DNA of 64,000 bases from Flavobacterium chilense (GTDB taxonomy: Bacteria; Bacteroidota; Bacteroidia; Flavobacteriales; Flavobacteriaceae), in assembly GCF_001602525.1 (NCBI RefSeq), contig NZ_LSYT01000001.1:248001-312000 (forward strand), given 5' to 3'. The position numbers and the translations under genes were made by a program. Below the pieces are notes generated by a model. The model did no database searches. It had not been told where the DNA came from and saw only the letters and a program-made list of their open reading frames with translations. Below are positions 50,134 to 58,300 of this stretch, piece by piece; position 1 is the stretch's first letter, and every line of letters begins with the position of its first letter.

Positions 50134-51336
50134 ATGAATTTCAAAAGAATATTTTTAATCCTTTTAATTTCTTTTACCCATAATTCTTTTGCACAAAAAG
50201 ATGGTTATTGGGACAAAGAACGTGCTACTACAAAAGAAATCATTGTTTCGGCACGTGATCGTATTACTTTAAAAACAGAAGATCTGCCTGTTGGAACCAC
50301 TGAAATTGTCTACAGAATTACACTTTTAGATGAAAATCAGGAAATGACAAACAGTTTGGTTTCTGTTTTAAAATCAATTCCGGACCCAACCGGAATCAGT
50401 CAGGGATCTGCAGGAGCCGTTTTTTTAATGTCTAAAATTTCAGGCGACGATACTTGTACTTATGCACTTTTTACTTCAACAGAAAATGCTAAAAAATACA
50501 TTTCTGACGGGAAAACTGATAAAGCATGTTATGCTCAGCAAGATCCGGTAAGCAAGGATGCAAAACGACTCTCACTGGATAAATCGTCCTGTTTAGGAGA
50601 AAATATCAACACCATTTGGTTTGGTTTTCACAGTAAAAACTGGGTTTTAAATCAAAAAATAGTTTTAGAAGTCGTGCCGTGGGTTGATACAAAATTAAAT
50701 CGTGGCTGGAATCAGGACAACAAAAATGAAATTATTAGTTTGTGTAAAACATCGACAATGGCACAAAAGATGGCCAATTCGGATGATTTCTGTGTTTGTA
50801 TCCTAAATAAAATCATGAAGCAATACCGCTATACCGAGTTTCAGAAATTATTAGCAATTGAAAAAACCAAAGTCTACAAAGATTTTGGAAATACTTGTTA
50901 TAAAGATGCTGATATTTCTAAAAACGTTTACAACGACTTAAGAACTCAGGTTGCAGCTTTAATCAAACAGCAAAAATACAACGAAGCAATTCCTAAAGTA
51001 AATACGATCATTAACGACGGAAAAGCTACAGCGCTCGATTACAGTTCAATTGGGTATTGTTATATTCTAACCAAACAATATGCAAAAGCAATTAAATCTT
51101 TGAAAGAAGGTGAAAAGCTTGACGATACCGAGTTATTAGTAAAACTCAATTTAGCACATGTTTATTTGGTGAGTGATAACTATAGCGAAGCAAAAGCAAT
51201 TTATAAAAAGTACCAGAACCAAAACGTAACCGACAGCCTGAGCTGGAAAGAAAAAACACAACAAGATTTTGTAGTTTTCCAAAAAGCAGGATTACCATCA
51301 AAAGACTTCGAAAGAATTTTGAAACTATATAATTAA
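50134..51336 (+). CDS. Exported TPR-containing protein of unknown function
   Basis: A 400-residue protein with a signal peptide (about 1-20, THNSFAQ). The middle (about 40-200) is beta-rich with cysteines (TCTYALFTS, KACYAQQDP, SSCLGENINT); residues 205-250 hold a CxC-type stretch (NSDDFCVCILNKIM) resembling a small helical domain. The last 110 residues contain two to three tetratricopeptide repeats (YNEAIPKVNTIINDGKATAL, QYAKAIKSLKEGEKL, NYSEAKAIYKKYQNQ). It lies between copy B and the hairpin upstream of menC. Function unknown. Confidence 0.78.
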   Translation: MNFKRIFLILLISFTHNSFAQKDGYWDKERATTKEIIVSARDRITLKTEDLPVGTTEIVYRITLLDENQEMTNSLVSVLKSIPDPTGISQGSAGAVFLMSKISGDDTCTYALFTSTENAKKYISDGKTDKACYAQQDPVSKDAKRLSLDKSSCLGENINTIWFGFHSKNWVLNQKIVLEVVPWVDTKLNRGWNQDNKNEIISLCKTSTMAQKMANSDDFCVCILNKIMKQYRYTEFQKLLAIEKTKVYKDFGNTCYKDADISKNVYNDLRTQVAALIKQQKYNEAIPKVNTIINDGKATALDYSSIGYCYILTKQYAKAIKSLKEGEKLDDTELLVKLNLAHVYLVSDNYSEAKAIYKKYQNQNVTDSLSWKEKTQQDFVVFQKAGLPSKDFERILKLYN

Positions 51337-51402
51337 TCTCACCACCATATAAGTGATATAAGCTCACTTAATAAGGTATGAGTAACTCAATAATACGACT
51401 AA

Positions 51403-51474
51403 AAATAAGTGATATTAAAAATTTAAGTTAATGCTTTTTAAGTGCTAACTTAAATAAACTGATATCACTTATTT
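51403..51474. promoter_or_regulatory. Long hairpin directly upstream of menC
   Basis: Outer arms AAATAAGTGATAT (51403-51415) and ATATCACTTATTT (51462-51474) are a perfect 13-bp pair; inner arms TTTAAGTTA (51422-51430) and TAACTTAAA (51446-51454) pair 9 bp. It ends 14 bases before the menC ATG. A related TAAGTGA/TCACTTA pair stands at 51350-51370. Confidence 0.65.
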
Positions 51475-51488
51475 GATTTAAAAAAAAC

Positions 51489-52535
51489 ATGAAAGCAACC
51501 TGCCATAAATACATGTTAGAGTTCAAACGTCCATCCGGAACTTCGAGAGGCGTTATGACAGAGAAAGAAACCTGGTTTATTATTCTCGAAGAGAATGGTA
51601 AAAAAGGAATTGGTGAATGTGGAATTCTTCGTGGTCTTAGCGCTGATGATCGTGAAGATTATGAAGAAAAACTCAAATGGACCTGCGAGAATATTGATTT
51701 AGGAGAAAAAGTACTTTGGGAATCATTATTAGAATTTCCTTCCATACAATTTGGGATCGAAATGGCTTTTTTATCTTTAAAAAGCGAAAATCCTTATGTA
51801 TTGTTTCCGTCAGACTTTACCAATAATACCAAATCAATTGCAATAAATGGTTTAGTCTGGATGGGAGAAGCTTCTTTCATGAAACAACAAATCGAAGAAA
51901 AATTAGCCGATGGTTTTAATTGTATCAAACTTAAAATTGGCGCTATTGATTTTGAAAAAGAATTAGAATTACTGCATTTTATCCGTACCCATTTTTCGGC
52001 AGAACAAATCGAAATCAGGGTAGATGCAAACGGAGCTTTTGCTTTAGATCAGGCTTTAGATAAGCTAAACCAACTAAATCAATTTCAGCTTCATAGCATT
52101 GAGCAGCCTATTAAAAAAGGAAACCCTAAAGCGATGGCTTCTTTATGCGAAACAACACCTTTTTCAATAGCATTAGACGAGGAATTAATTGGAGTCTTTT
52201 CTTTAGATGAAAAAGAAAAATTACTTCAACAAATCAAGCCACAATATATTATTTTAAAACCAAGTTTTATAGGAGGCTTCAGAGGAACTCAGGAATGGAT
52301 TACTCTGGCAGAAAAATACAATATTGGCTGGTGGATTACATCAGCATTAGAAAGCAATATTGGTCTTAATGCGATTGCACAATGGACATTTCTGCAAAAC
52401 TCAAAAATGCCTCAAGGTTTAGGAACCGGAGCACTTTATACCAACAATATCGATTGTCCGCTTGAAGTTTCAAAAGGTCAGTTATGGTACAATACTTCTA
52501 AGCACTGGGATTCTGAATTTCCGGATAAAGTTTAA
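51489..52535 (+). CDS. menC: MenC, o-succinylbenzoate synthase
   Basis: A 348-residue enolase-superfamily enzyme that dehydrates SHCHC to o-succinylbenzoate. The capping domain is N-terminal (FKRPSGTSRGVMTEKETWF). Barrel motifs: CIKLKIGAIDFEKELELLHF (about 138-157), EIRVDANGAFALDQALDKLN near 176-195, EQPIKKGNPKAMASLCE near 207, ALDEELIGV near 230, YIILKPSFIGGFRGTQEWIT near 253-272 and ITSALESNIGLNAIAQW near 285. L-Ala-D/L-Glu epimerases look similar, but the other men genes nearby favour MenC. A large hairpin lies just before the ATG. Confidence 0.88.
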   Translation: MKATCHKYMLEFKRPSGTSRGVMTEKETWFIILEENGKKGIGECGILRGLSADDREDYEEKLKWTCENIDLGEKVLWESLLEFPSIQFGIEMAFLSLKSENPYVLFPSDFTNNTKSIAINGLVWMGEASFMKQQIEEKLADGFNCIKLKIGAIDFEKELELLHFIRTHFSAEQIEIRVDANGAFALDQALDKLNQLNQFQLHSIEQPIKKGNPKAMASLCETTPFSIALDEELIGVFSLDEKEKLLQQIKPQYIILKPSFIGGFRGTQEWITLAEKYNIGWWITSALESNIGLNAIAQWTFLQNSKMPQGLGTGALYTNNIDCPLEVSKGQLWYNTSKHWDSEFPDKV

Positions 52536-52608
52536 GAGGAGTTTCAAAGCAGCAAAGATCCAACGAAGCAGAGGTTAAGATTTATTACACTATTTATTTT
52601 TTAAAGTA

Positions 52609-52666
52609 AAAGGTTCAGAGTTAAAATACAGCAAAAAACTTTACCGCTCCGTAACTCTGAACCTTT
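52609..52666. terminator. Hairpin between menC and the HhH gene
   Basis: A perfect 15-bp stem, AAAGGTTCAGAGTTA (52609-52623) with TAACTCTGAACCTTT (52652-52666), between convergent genes. The T run on the plus strand comes eight bases later, so its strength is uncertain. Confidence 0.6.
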
Positions 52667-52677
52667 AAACCTGTTTT

Positions 52678-53232
52678 TTATTCTTTCCCGCCAATTAAGC
52701 TATCCTGCCAGTCTTTTAATTCCTGCCATTTACCTTCGTAAGCCAGTAATGCCTGTCTTGCCCATGTACTTGGATTGTGGATCGCATAATTTTCTCCTCC
52801 GGCATCCAGAATTGATTGTAATTTTTCTGTTGAAGTTTCAGAAAGCTGATGCCAGGTCGTAATTCCGGCTTCATTAAATAATGCTTCAATTTTAGGTCCA
52901 ATACCTTCAACAATTTTTAAATCATTTTCTTTTATTTTTTTACCTAATACTGTTGCTGCCAATGCACTATCAAATAATAAAGCAGGCGCTGCAGTTGATG
53001 TAAAAGATTGTGGAGCAGTAGCCTGAATTTTAGCTTTTGCAGCCAGTTCAGCTTCAAGAGATGCGATTTTAGTATTCAAATTTCGGGTATTCGCTTTGCA
53101 GGCATCTAAATCAGCTTGTAAGGACAATGCAAGCGAATCATCACCTTTAGAATTCATTTTTCCCAGTAAATAACCCAAAATTCCACAGATTAACCCCACT
53201 AATGCAGGTATTAAGATACAAGGTATATTCAT
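52678..53232 (-). CDS. Membrane-anchored helix-hairpin-helix protein
   Basis: A 184-residue protein: one N-terminal helix (about 5-24, ILIPALVGLICGILGYLLGK), a charged coiled-coil region (about 33-68, LQADLDACKANTRNLNTKIA), and a C-terminal helix-hairpin-helix (about 105-165, NDLKIVEGIGPKIEALFNEA; LQSILDAGGENYAIHNPSTW). The HhH resembles that added to some NADH-dehydrogenase-like and DUF4332 proteins. It follows the OmpA-like gene by 20 bases on the same strand, so the two probably form a pair tied to the cell envelope. Function unknown. Confidence 0.75.
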   Translation of the reverse strand: MNIPCILIPALVGLICGILGYLLGKMNSKGDDSLALSLQADLDACKANTRNLNTKIASLEAELAAKAKIQATAPQSFTSTAAPALLFDSALAATVLGKKIKENDLKIVEGIGPKIEALFNEAGITTWHQLSETSTEKLQSILDAGGENYAIHNPSTWARQALLAYEGKWQELKDWQDSLIGGKE

Positions 53233-53252
53233 AATAGTATATTTTTGATTAA

Positions 53253-54182
53253 TTATTTTATTGTTATAACAGTTCGTCTGTTGCTAGCTTTACCTTCTGC
53301 GGTAGAGTTTTCTCCAATTGGTTCATCAGGACCTTTTGATTCAGTTGTAATACGACTTCCTTCAATACCATTTTTAGACAAATATTTTTTAGAAAATTCG
53401 GCACGTTTCTGACCAAGAACCACATTAGAATCACGATTTCCAACATTATCACTATGTCCAACAGCCAAAATAACGGCATCTTTAACATGATTCATATATT
53501 TAACCAAATCAGCTACTTTTTGCTTTTCTGATTCACTTAATTTATCAGTCGATTTATTAGTGCTAAAATGTAAAATCAACGGATCTCCGTTAATTTTATT
53601 TTTCAGAATAACCCATTCATCCGTACTGGTAGTAGCTGCAGCAGGAGTTGCTGCTAAAGCTCCTATTTCGTAGTCTGCAGGACCTAAAAGAGTATCAGCA
53701 CTAGCTTTCCATTTGTCGATTACTTCTCCTTTTGTGTCAAGCTGAGAACCGGATAAACCTTTAGATACAAAGTATTTTTTGATATCGTTTGCCCTTGCCA
53801 GTCCCAGATTTTCAAAAGTGGTTGTATTTTGTTCATCAGAAGTAGCATAACCCGTTATAGTAATTTTTTGTTTTGGATTTGCAATCAAAAATGTTTTAAG
53901 ATTTTCAATTCCAATCGATACAGAATCACTAACAGGCAAAATTACTGCGAAGCTGTTTTTAAGAAACTTGATATTATCATTCGTATGATAATCAATTCCT
54001 GAACCATTTAGAATAAAAGGGACAAATAAATCGTCCTCCTCTTCAGCCACAACTATTGGTACTTTTTTAGTATCAGTTTCAGGCGTTTTGATAGTACAAT
54101 TGCAACAAAATTTCATATACAGGAAAGTACCTAAAATGATGGTTATTGCAATGCCTAATAGATAAAGTGCTTTTTTAGACAT
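53253..54182 (-). CDS. OmpA-family protein with two OmpA domains
   Basis: A 309-residue protein with an N-terminal hydrophobic segment (about 5-22) followed by CCNCT, which may be a signal anchor or an unusual lipid-modification site. Two OmpA-like peptidoglycan-binding domains follow: about 65-165 (KQKITITGYATSDEQ, NLGLARANDIKKYFVSKGL) and about 195-309 (AVILAVGHSDNVGNRDSNVV, LGQKRAEFSKKYLSKNG, NRRTVITIK). The second has the canonical D/R peptidoglycan residues; the first is degenerate. Pairing with the HhH gene suggests a shared envelope role. Confidence 0.85.
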   Translation of the reverse strand: MSKKALYLLGIAITIILGTFLYMKFCCNCTIKTPETDTKKVPIVVAEEEDDLFVPFILNGSGIDYHTNDNIKFLKNSFAVILPVSDSVSIGIENLKTFLIANPKQKITITGYATSDEQNTTTFENLGLARANDIKKYFVSKGLSGSQLDTKGEVIDKWKASADTLLGPADYEIGALAATPAAATTSTDEWVILKNKINGDPLILHFSTNKSTDKLSESEKQKVADLVKYMNHVKDAVILAVGHSDNVGNRDSNVVLGQKRAEFSKKYLSKNGIEGSRITTESKGPDEPIGENSTAEGKASNRRTVITIK

Positions 54183-54380
54183 AAGTGATGAAGTTAAGAT
54201 TCTATCAAATTTAACAAAAAAATAAATACAGAATGCATTAATGTCTCGTTATTTTAAAGTTATCAATCTAATTATGAGTTAATTACAAAATAACAAGTAA
54301 AGGATCAGGATTACCTAATTTCGATTCTGTGAGCAAATTAAATTAAGTAACTTGCGTAATAATTAAATTCAGAAATTAAA

Positions 54381-54854
54381 ATGCTCGAAATAGAAAGAAA
54401 GTTTCTCGTAAAATCAGATGATTTTAAAAAACAGGCTTTTACTCAAAATAATATAGCTCAGGGATACTTAAGTTCTCTTCCCGAAAGAACGGTTCGGGTC
54501 AGAATTAAAGGAAACAAAGGTTTTATCACAATAAAAGGAATAGGGCAGCAAGGCGGTATGACCCGTTTTGAATGGGAAAATGAAATTCCAATAGATGAAG
54601 CACAGGAATTACTTAAACTATGTGAAAAAGGTAAAATTGAGAAAACGCGTTTTGAAATAAAATCAGGAAAACACATTTTTGAGGTGGATGAATTCTATGG
54701 AGAAAATGAAGGTCTGGTTATGGCAGAAATAGAATTGGAATCTGAAACAGAATCTTTTGAAAAACCGGAATGGCTGGGAGAAGAGGTAACAAATGATCCC
54801 AGATATTACAACGCCTATCTGAGTAAAAATCCTTTTAAAGAATGGGAGAAATAA
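54381..54854 (+). CDS. CYTH-domain phosphohydrolase
   Basis: A 157-residue protein of the CYTH (CyaB-thiamine triphosphatase) superfamily. The ExExK signature is LEIERKFLV at residues 2-10; RTVRVRIKGNKGFITIKG near 36-53, RFEWENEIPIDEAQELL near 62 and EVDEFYGENEGLVMAEIELE near 113-132 supply the metal- and triphosphate-binding residues of the tunnel. Bacterial members hydrolyse inorganic triphosphate or thiamine triphosphate; cyclase activity is less likely. The next gene, ypdA, starts four bases after its stop. Confidence 0.88.
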   Translation: MLEIERKFLVKSDDFKKQAFTQNNIAQGYLSSLPERTVRVRIKGNKGFITIKGIGQQGGMTRFEWENEIPIDEAQELLKLCEKGKIEKTRFEIKSGKHIFEVDEFYGENEGLVMAEIELESETESFEKPEWLGEEVTNDPRYYNAYLSKNPFKEWEK

Positions 54855-54858
54855 AAAC

Positions 54859-55818
54859 ATGAAAGATTATGATTTAATAATTGTTGGAGGCGGACCAATT
54901 GGCCTTGCCTGTGCAATCGAAGCTCAAAAAAAGAACTTAAAATATCTTATTATTGAAAAAGGGGCGATTGTAAATAGTATTTTTAACTATCCTTTGTACA
55001 TGACTTTTTTCTCTACTGCCGAAAGACTTGAAATTGGAAATATTCCGTTTAATTGCCTGGCACCAAAACCGGGACGTCAGGAAGCATTAGAATACTATCG
55101 AAATATTCATCGTTATTTTAATTTTGCTATCCATCTCTTTGAAAAAGTAACTCAGGTTCAGAAATTAGAAAGCAACTCTTTTAGAATTACGACAGATAAA
55201 GCCAGTTATCAGGCAACAAATGTCATTATCGCAACAGGTTTTTATGATATTCCAATTGAAATGCATGTAAAAGGAGAGGAATTATCCAAAGTACGTCATT
55301 ATTATAAAGAGGCACATGAATATGCTTTTAGGAATGTTTTAGTAGTGGGAGCTAACAATTCGTCTGTAGATGCTGCTTTAGAATGTTGGAGAAAAGCTGC
55401 AAATGTGACCATGGTTATTCGTAAAAACGAAATTAATAACCGGGTAAAATATTGGGTAAAACCAGACATCGAAAACCGAATTGCAGAAGGAAGTATCAAA
55501 GCTTATTTTGAATCGAATATTACCGAAATTAGCGAAAATGAGGTTGAAATTGAAACACCAAGCGGTAATGTAACTATAGAAAATGATTTTGTTCTGGCTT
55601 TAACCGGTTACAAACCAGATTTGACTTTTCTGGAGAAAATGGGAATTGAATTGTCTGATGATGAATTAAAAATACCTACTTATAATCCCGAAACTATGGA
55701 AACCAATGTAAAAGGTTTGTTTCTGGCAGGCGTTGTTTGTGGCGGGATGCAAACACATAAATGGTTTATCGAAAACTCCCGCATTCATGCTAAAATGATT
55801 GTAGATTATATTACTTGA
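54859..55818 (+). CDS. ypdA: YpdA-like bacillithiol disulfide reductase
   Basis: A 319-residue FAD/NAD(P)-binding oxidoreductase. The first dinucleotide fold is YDLIIVGGGPIGLACAIEAQ (about 3-22); NYPLYMTFFSTAERLEIGNI (about 49-68) is a YpdA hallmark; the second fold is NVLVVGANNSSVDAALE (about 155-171); and GLFLAGVVCGGMQTHKW lies near the end. YpdA/Bdr reduces bacillithiol disulfide using NADPH, with a cysteine in the GVVCGG loop. No CxxC active site is present, as is normal for YpdA. Four bases after the CYTH gene, probably one transcript. Confidence 0.88.
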   Translation: MKDYDLIIVGGGPIGLACAIEAQKKNLKYLIIEKGAIVNSIFNYPLYMTFFSTAERLEIGNIPFNCLAPKPGRQEALEYYRNIHRYFNFAIHLFEKVTQVQKLESNSFRITTDKASYQATNVIIATGFYDIPIEMHVKGEELSKVRHYYKEAHEYAFRNVLVVGANNSSVDAALECWRKAANVTMVIRKNEINNRVKYWVKPDIENRIAEGSIKAYFESNITEISENEVEIETPSGNVTIENDFVLALTGYKPDLTFLEKMGIELSDDELKIPTYNPETMETNVKGLFLAGVVCGGMQTHKWFIENSRIHAKMIVDYIT

Positions 55819-55862
55819 AGATAAAAAGGGAAAAATTCAAATTGATTTTTCTGAAAAATAAA

Positions 55863-55921
55863 TGTCAAATTGAGTGGAATCGAAAGAAAAGCAAAGTGTT
55901 TCCGATTCCATTCAATGTGAC
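55863..55921. repeat. Long imperfect inverted repeat between ypdA and selO
   Basis: GTCA plus TTGAGTGGAATCG (55864-55882) pair with CGATTCCATTCAA plus TGAC (55903-55921), with one mismatch in the 13-bp arm. It lies between convergent genes, has no long T run, and may be an intergenic repeat as much as a terminator. Confidence 0.65.
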
Positions 55922-55957
55922 GAAATAATAAAAATTGAATTAATTTGTGGCTAAAAA

Positions 55958-57526
55958 CTAAGAACTACAGGAAAGCATGGAGCAGCCAACTTTAGATCTT
56001 GCCCAATCCGGGCGTTTGGCGAACCATTTTTCGTATTCCGGTTGTTCATCATATGGTTTTTGCAAGAGAGTATAAAGCTCATTTATTAGTGAATAATCCT
56101 CTTTATCGGCTGCATCAATCGCTAATTGTGCCATATAATTTCTAAGCACATATTTAGGATTAATTAAGTTCATTTTTTGAGAACGATCTTCATCTGATAA
56201 TTCCTCTGTTTCTAATCTCTCTAAATATTGAGCAAACCATTTTTTCCATGTTTCTAAAATTTCTCCGGAAAGTTCTTCGATAGCATAAAATGAGAATTGA
56301 ATCTTTTCAATAGCTTTTTCAACAGTATCAGATTTTTTAACATAACTTAAATTTCTAAAAAAGATCGTCATATCGGTTTCTGTTAATTGTAAAACAGCTT
56401 CCAGATCATCAATTAAACTATTATCAGTTTCGGTTGAAGTAAATATGCCTAATTTACTTAAAAACATTGTTTTGTAGTCAGATTCAAAATCAGTCATAAA
56501 CGACTCCAGAATATTTTCCAGTGGTTTTGCTTCATCAATTAAAGGATAAAGTGCATTGGCCAATTGATACAAATTCCATTGTGCAATTTGCGGCTGATTG
56601 CCAAAACGATATCTTCTGTATTGGCTGTCTGTAGTATTTGGAGTCCAGTTTGGATCGTAATTTTCCAACCATCCGTAAGGACCATAATCAATCGTGATTC
56701 CGTGAACAGACATATTATCTGTATTCATAACGCCATGAACAAAACCAACACGCTGCCAATGTAAAATCATTTCACGGGTTTTATCTGCTACTGTTTTAAA
56801 AAATTGCAAATATTGTCCTTTTGGTTCTCCTGTAATTTCAGGAAAATAATGTTTGATCGTATATTCTACAAATTGTTTTAAGTTTTTAAGCTCATTTCGG
56901 GCTGTCAGCATTTCAAAACTTCCAAAACGAATAAAAGATGGCGCAACTCGACAAACGATTGCTCCTTTTTCATAAGCTGGATTTCCGTTGTACAAAATAT
57001 CACGCAAAACCTGATCACCAGAAAGCATCAGCGAAAGCGATCGGGTAGTGGGTACTCCTAAAGAATGCATGGCTTCGGCACATAAATATTCTCTGATGGA
57101 AGAACGCAAAACCGCTAAACCATCAGCAGTTCTTGAATAAGGAGTTTTTCCGGCACCTTTTAATTGGAGTGTAAAAAACGTATTATCATGTTCAACTTCT
57201 GTTAGATTGATAGCACGGCCATCACCCAGTTGTCCTGCCCAATTTCCAAATTGATGTCCGGCATAACACATTGCATACGGACGTGTATCCGGAAGAATTT
57301 CTTTTCCTGAAAAAGCATTTAAAAAAGCTTCTGATTGAATTTCTTCTGCAGAAATTCCAACCAGTTCAGCAACTTCTTCAGAAGCATGAATAAGTTTAGG
57401 ATTAGAAGGTTTTGTTGGATTTACATAAGAAAAGAGTGCATTCGAAACGGCACGAACTTCGTTTTGTTCGTTTGGATCTGCAGGCAATTCAGCAGTAAAT
57501 CTGTTATTTATTTTTAGATTTTTCAT
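55958..57526 (-). CDS. selO: SelO/YdiU-type protein AMPylase
   Basis: A 522-residue pseudokinase-fold enzyme that transfers AMP from ATP to protein hydroxyls. Diagnostic segments: YAGHQFGNWAGQLGDGRAIN (about 87-106), LQLKGAGKTPYSRTADGLAV LRSS (near 120-143), EYLCAEAMHSLGVPTTRSL near 147, HGVMNTDNMSVHGITIDYGP near 265-284 and FGNQPQIAQWNLYQLANAL near 313. The C-terminus ends CSMLSCSS, where eukaryotic SelO has selenocysteine; here it is cysteine, so a redox-regulated tail is retained. Length is slightly longer than E. coli YdiU. Confidence 0.93.
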   Translation of the reverse strand: MKNLKINNRFTAELPADPNEQNEVRAVSNALFSYVNPTKPSNPKLIHASEEVAELVGISAEEIQSEAFLNAFSGKEILPDTRPYAMCYAGHQFGNWAGQLGDGRAINLTEVEHDNTFFTLQLKGAGKTPYSRTADGLAVLRSSIREYLCAEAMHSLGVPTTRSLSLMLSGDQVLRDILYNGNPAYEKGAIVCRVAPSFIRFGSFEMLTARNELKNLKQFVEYTIKHYFPEITGEPKGQYLQFFKTVADKTREMILHWQRVGFVHGVMNTDNMSVHGITIDYGPYGWLENYDPNWTPNTTDSQYRRYRFGNQPQIAQWNLYQLANALYPLIDEAKPLENILESFMTDFESDYKTMFLSKLGIFTSTETDNSLIDDLEAVLQLTETDMTIFFRNLSYVKKSDTVEKAIEKIQFSFYAIEELSGEILETWKKWFAQYLERLETEELSDEDRSQKMNLINPKYVLRNYMAQLAIDAADKEDYSLINELYTLLQKPYDEQPEYEKWFAKRPDWARSKVGCSMLSCSS

Positions 57527-57586
57527 TTGAGTTTTGTTTTTTTACCAGAGATTAAAAATTAATTTAATCTCTGGCAAAACTTTTAT

Positions 57587-58129
57587 TTAATCAATCAGTT
57601 TATCCGCATACATTTTTTTAAGTTTCTGTACTTTCGGATCAATTACTATTTGGCAATAACGCGCTTCCTGATTGTTGTTGTAATAATTTTGATGATCTTC
57701 TTCGGCTTCGTAAAAAACATCAAATTTGGTTAATTCAGTCACAATTGGATCATTATAAAAATCTTTTACTTCTTCAAAAACCTGAGTTGCTATCTTTTTT
57801 TGCTCCTCATCATGATATAAAACTATAGAACGATATTGTGTTCCGGCATCAGCTCCCTGACGGTTTAGAGTTGTGGGATCATGACTGGTCATAAATATAA
57901 AGATTAAATCATGGTATGAAATTATGTCAGGATTAAAAGCAACTTGTATTACTTCGGCATGACCGGTTCTGCCGGTACAAACTTCACGATAAGGCGGATT
58001 TTTAATAAAACCTCCTGAATATCCTGATTTTACTGATTCTACACCTTTTAAACGCTGAATTACAGCTTCTACACACCAAAAACATCCACCACCAAAAGTG
58101 GCTACTGATAAATTTCCCATAAATGTCAT
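57587..58129 (-). CDS. msrA: MsrA, peptide-methionine (S)-S-oxide reductase
   Basis: A 180-residue enzyme that repairs methionine S-sulfoxide. The catalytic GGGCFWCVEAVIQRL lies at residues 13-27; GYSGGFIKNPPYREVCTGRT near 38-57, GHAEVIQVAFNP near 58 and GADAGTQYRSIVLYHDEEQK near 95-114 complete the fold, and EDHQNYYNNNQEARYCQ lies near the end. No MsrB domain is fused. There is no signal peptide. It is one gene upstream of selO on the minus strand, 60 bases apart. Confidence 0.95.
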   Translation of the reverse strand: MTFMGNLSVATFGGGCFWCVEAVIQRLKGVESVKSGYSGGFIKNPPYREVCTGRTGHAEVIQVAFNPDIISYHDLIFIFMTSHDPTTLNRQGADAGTQYRSIVLYHDEEQKKIATQVFEEVKDFYNDPIVTELTKFDVFYEAEEDHQNYYNNNQEARYCQIVIDPKVQKLKKMYADKLID

Positions 58130-58271
58130 AGTTAAAGTTTACATGCCCTATTAATCCGATAGAATATTATGATAATTTAATAAAAAAAAGTCTTTTTAGT
58201 TAAATATTATAATCGGTTGTTTAAAGTTTGAAGTTTACAATTGATAAATTCGCAATTTTATAAAAAAGGAA

Positions 58272-58279
58272 TATATTTG
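58272..58279 (+). promoter_or_regulatory. -7 box (TATATTTG) for the aminotransferase gene
   Basis: An exact TAnnTTTG match 21 bases before the ATG at 58301. It overlaps an in-frame upstream extension, which is why the ATG at 58301 is chosen over the TTG at 58241. Confidence 0.5.
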
Positions 58280-58300
58280 CAATCAAACACAGGCACACTA

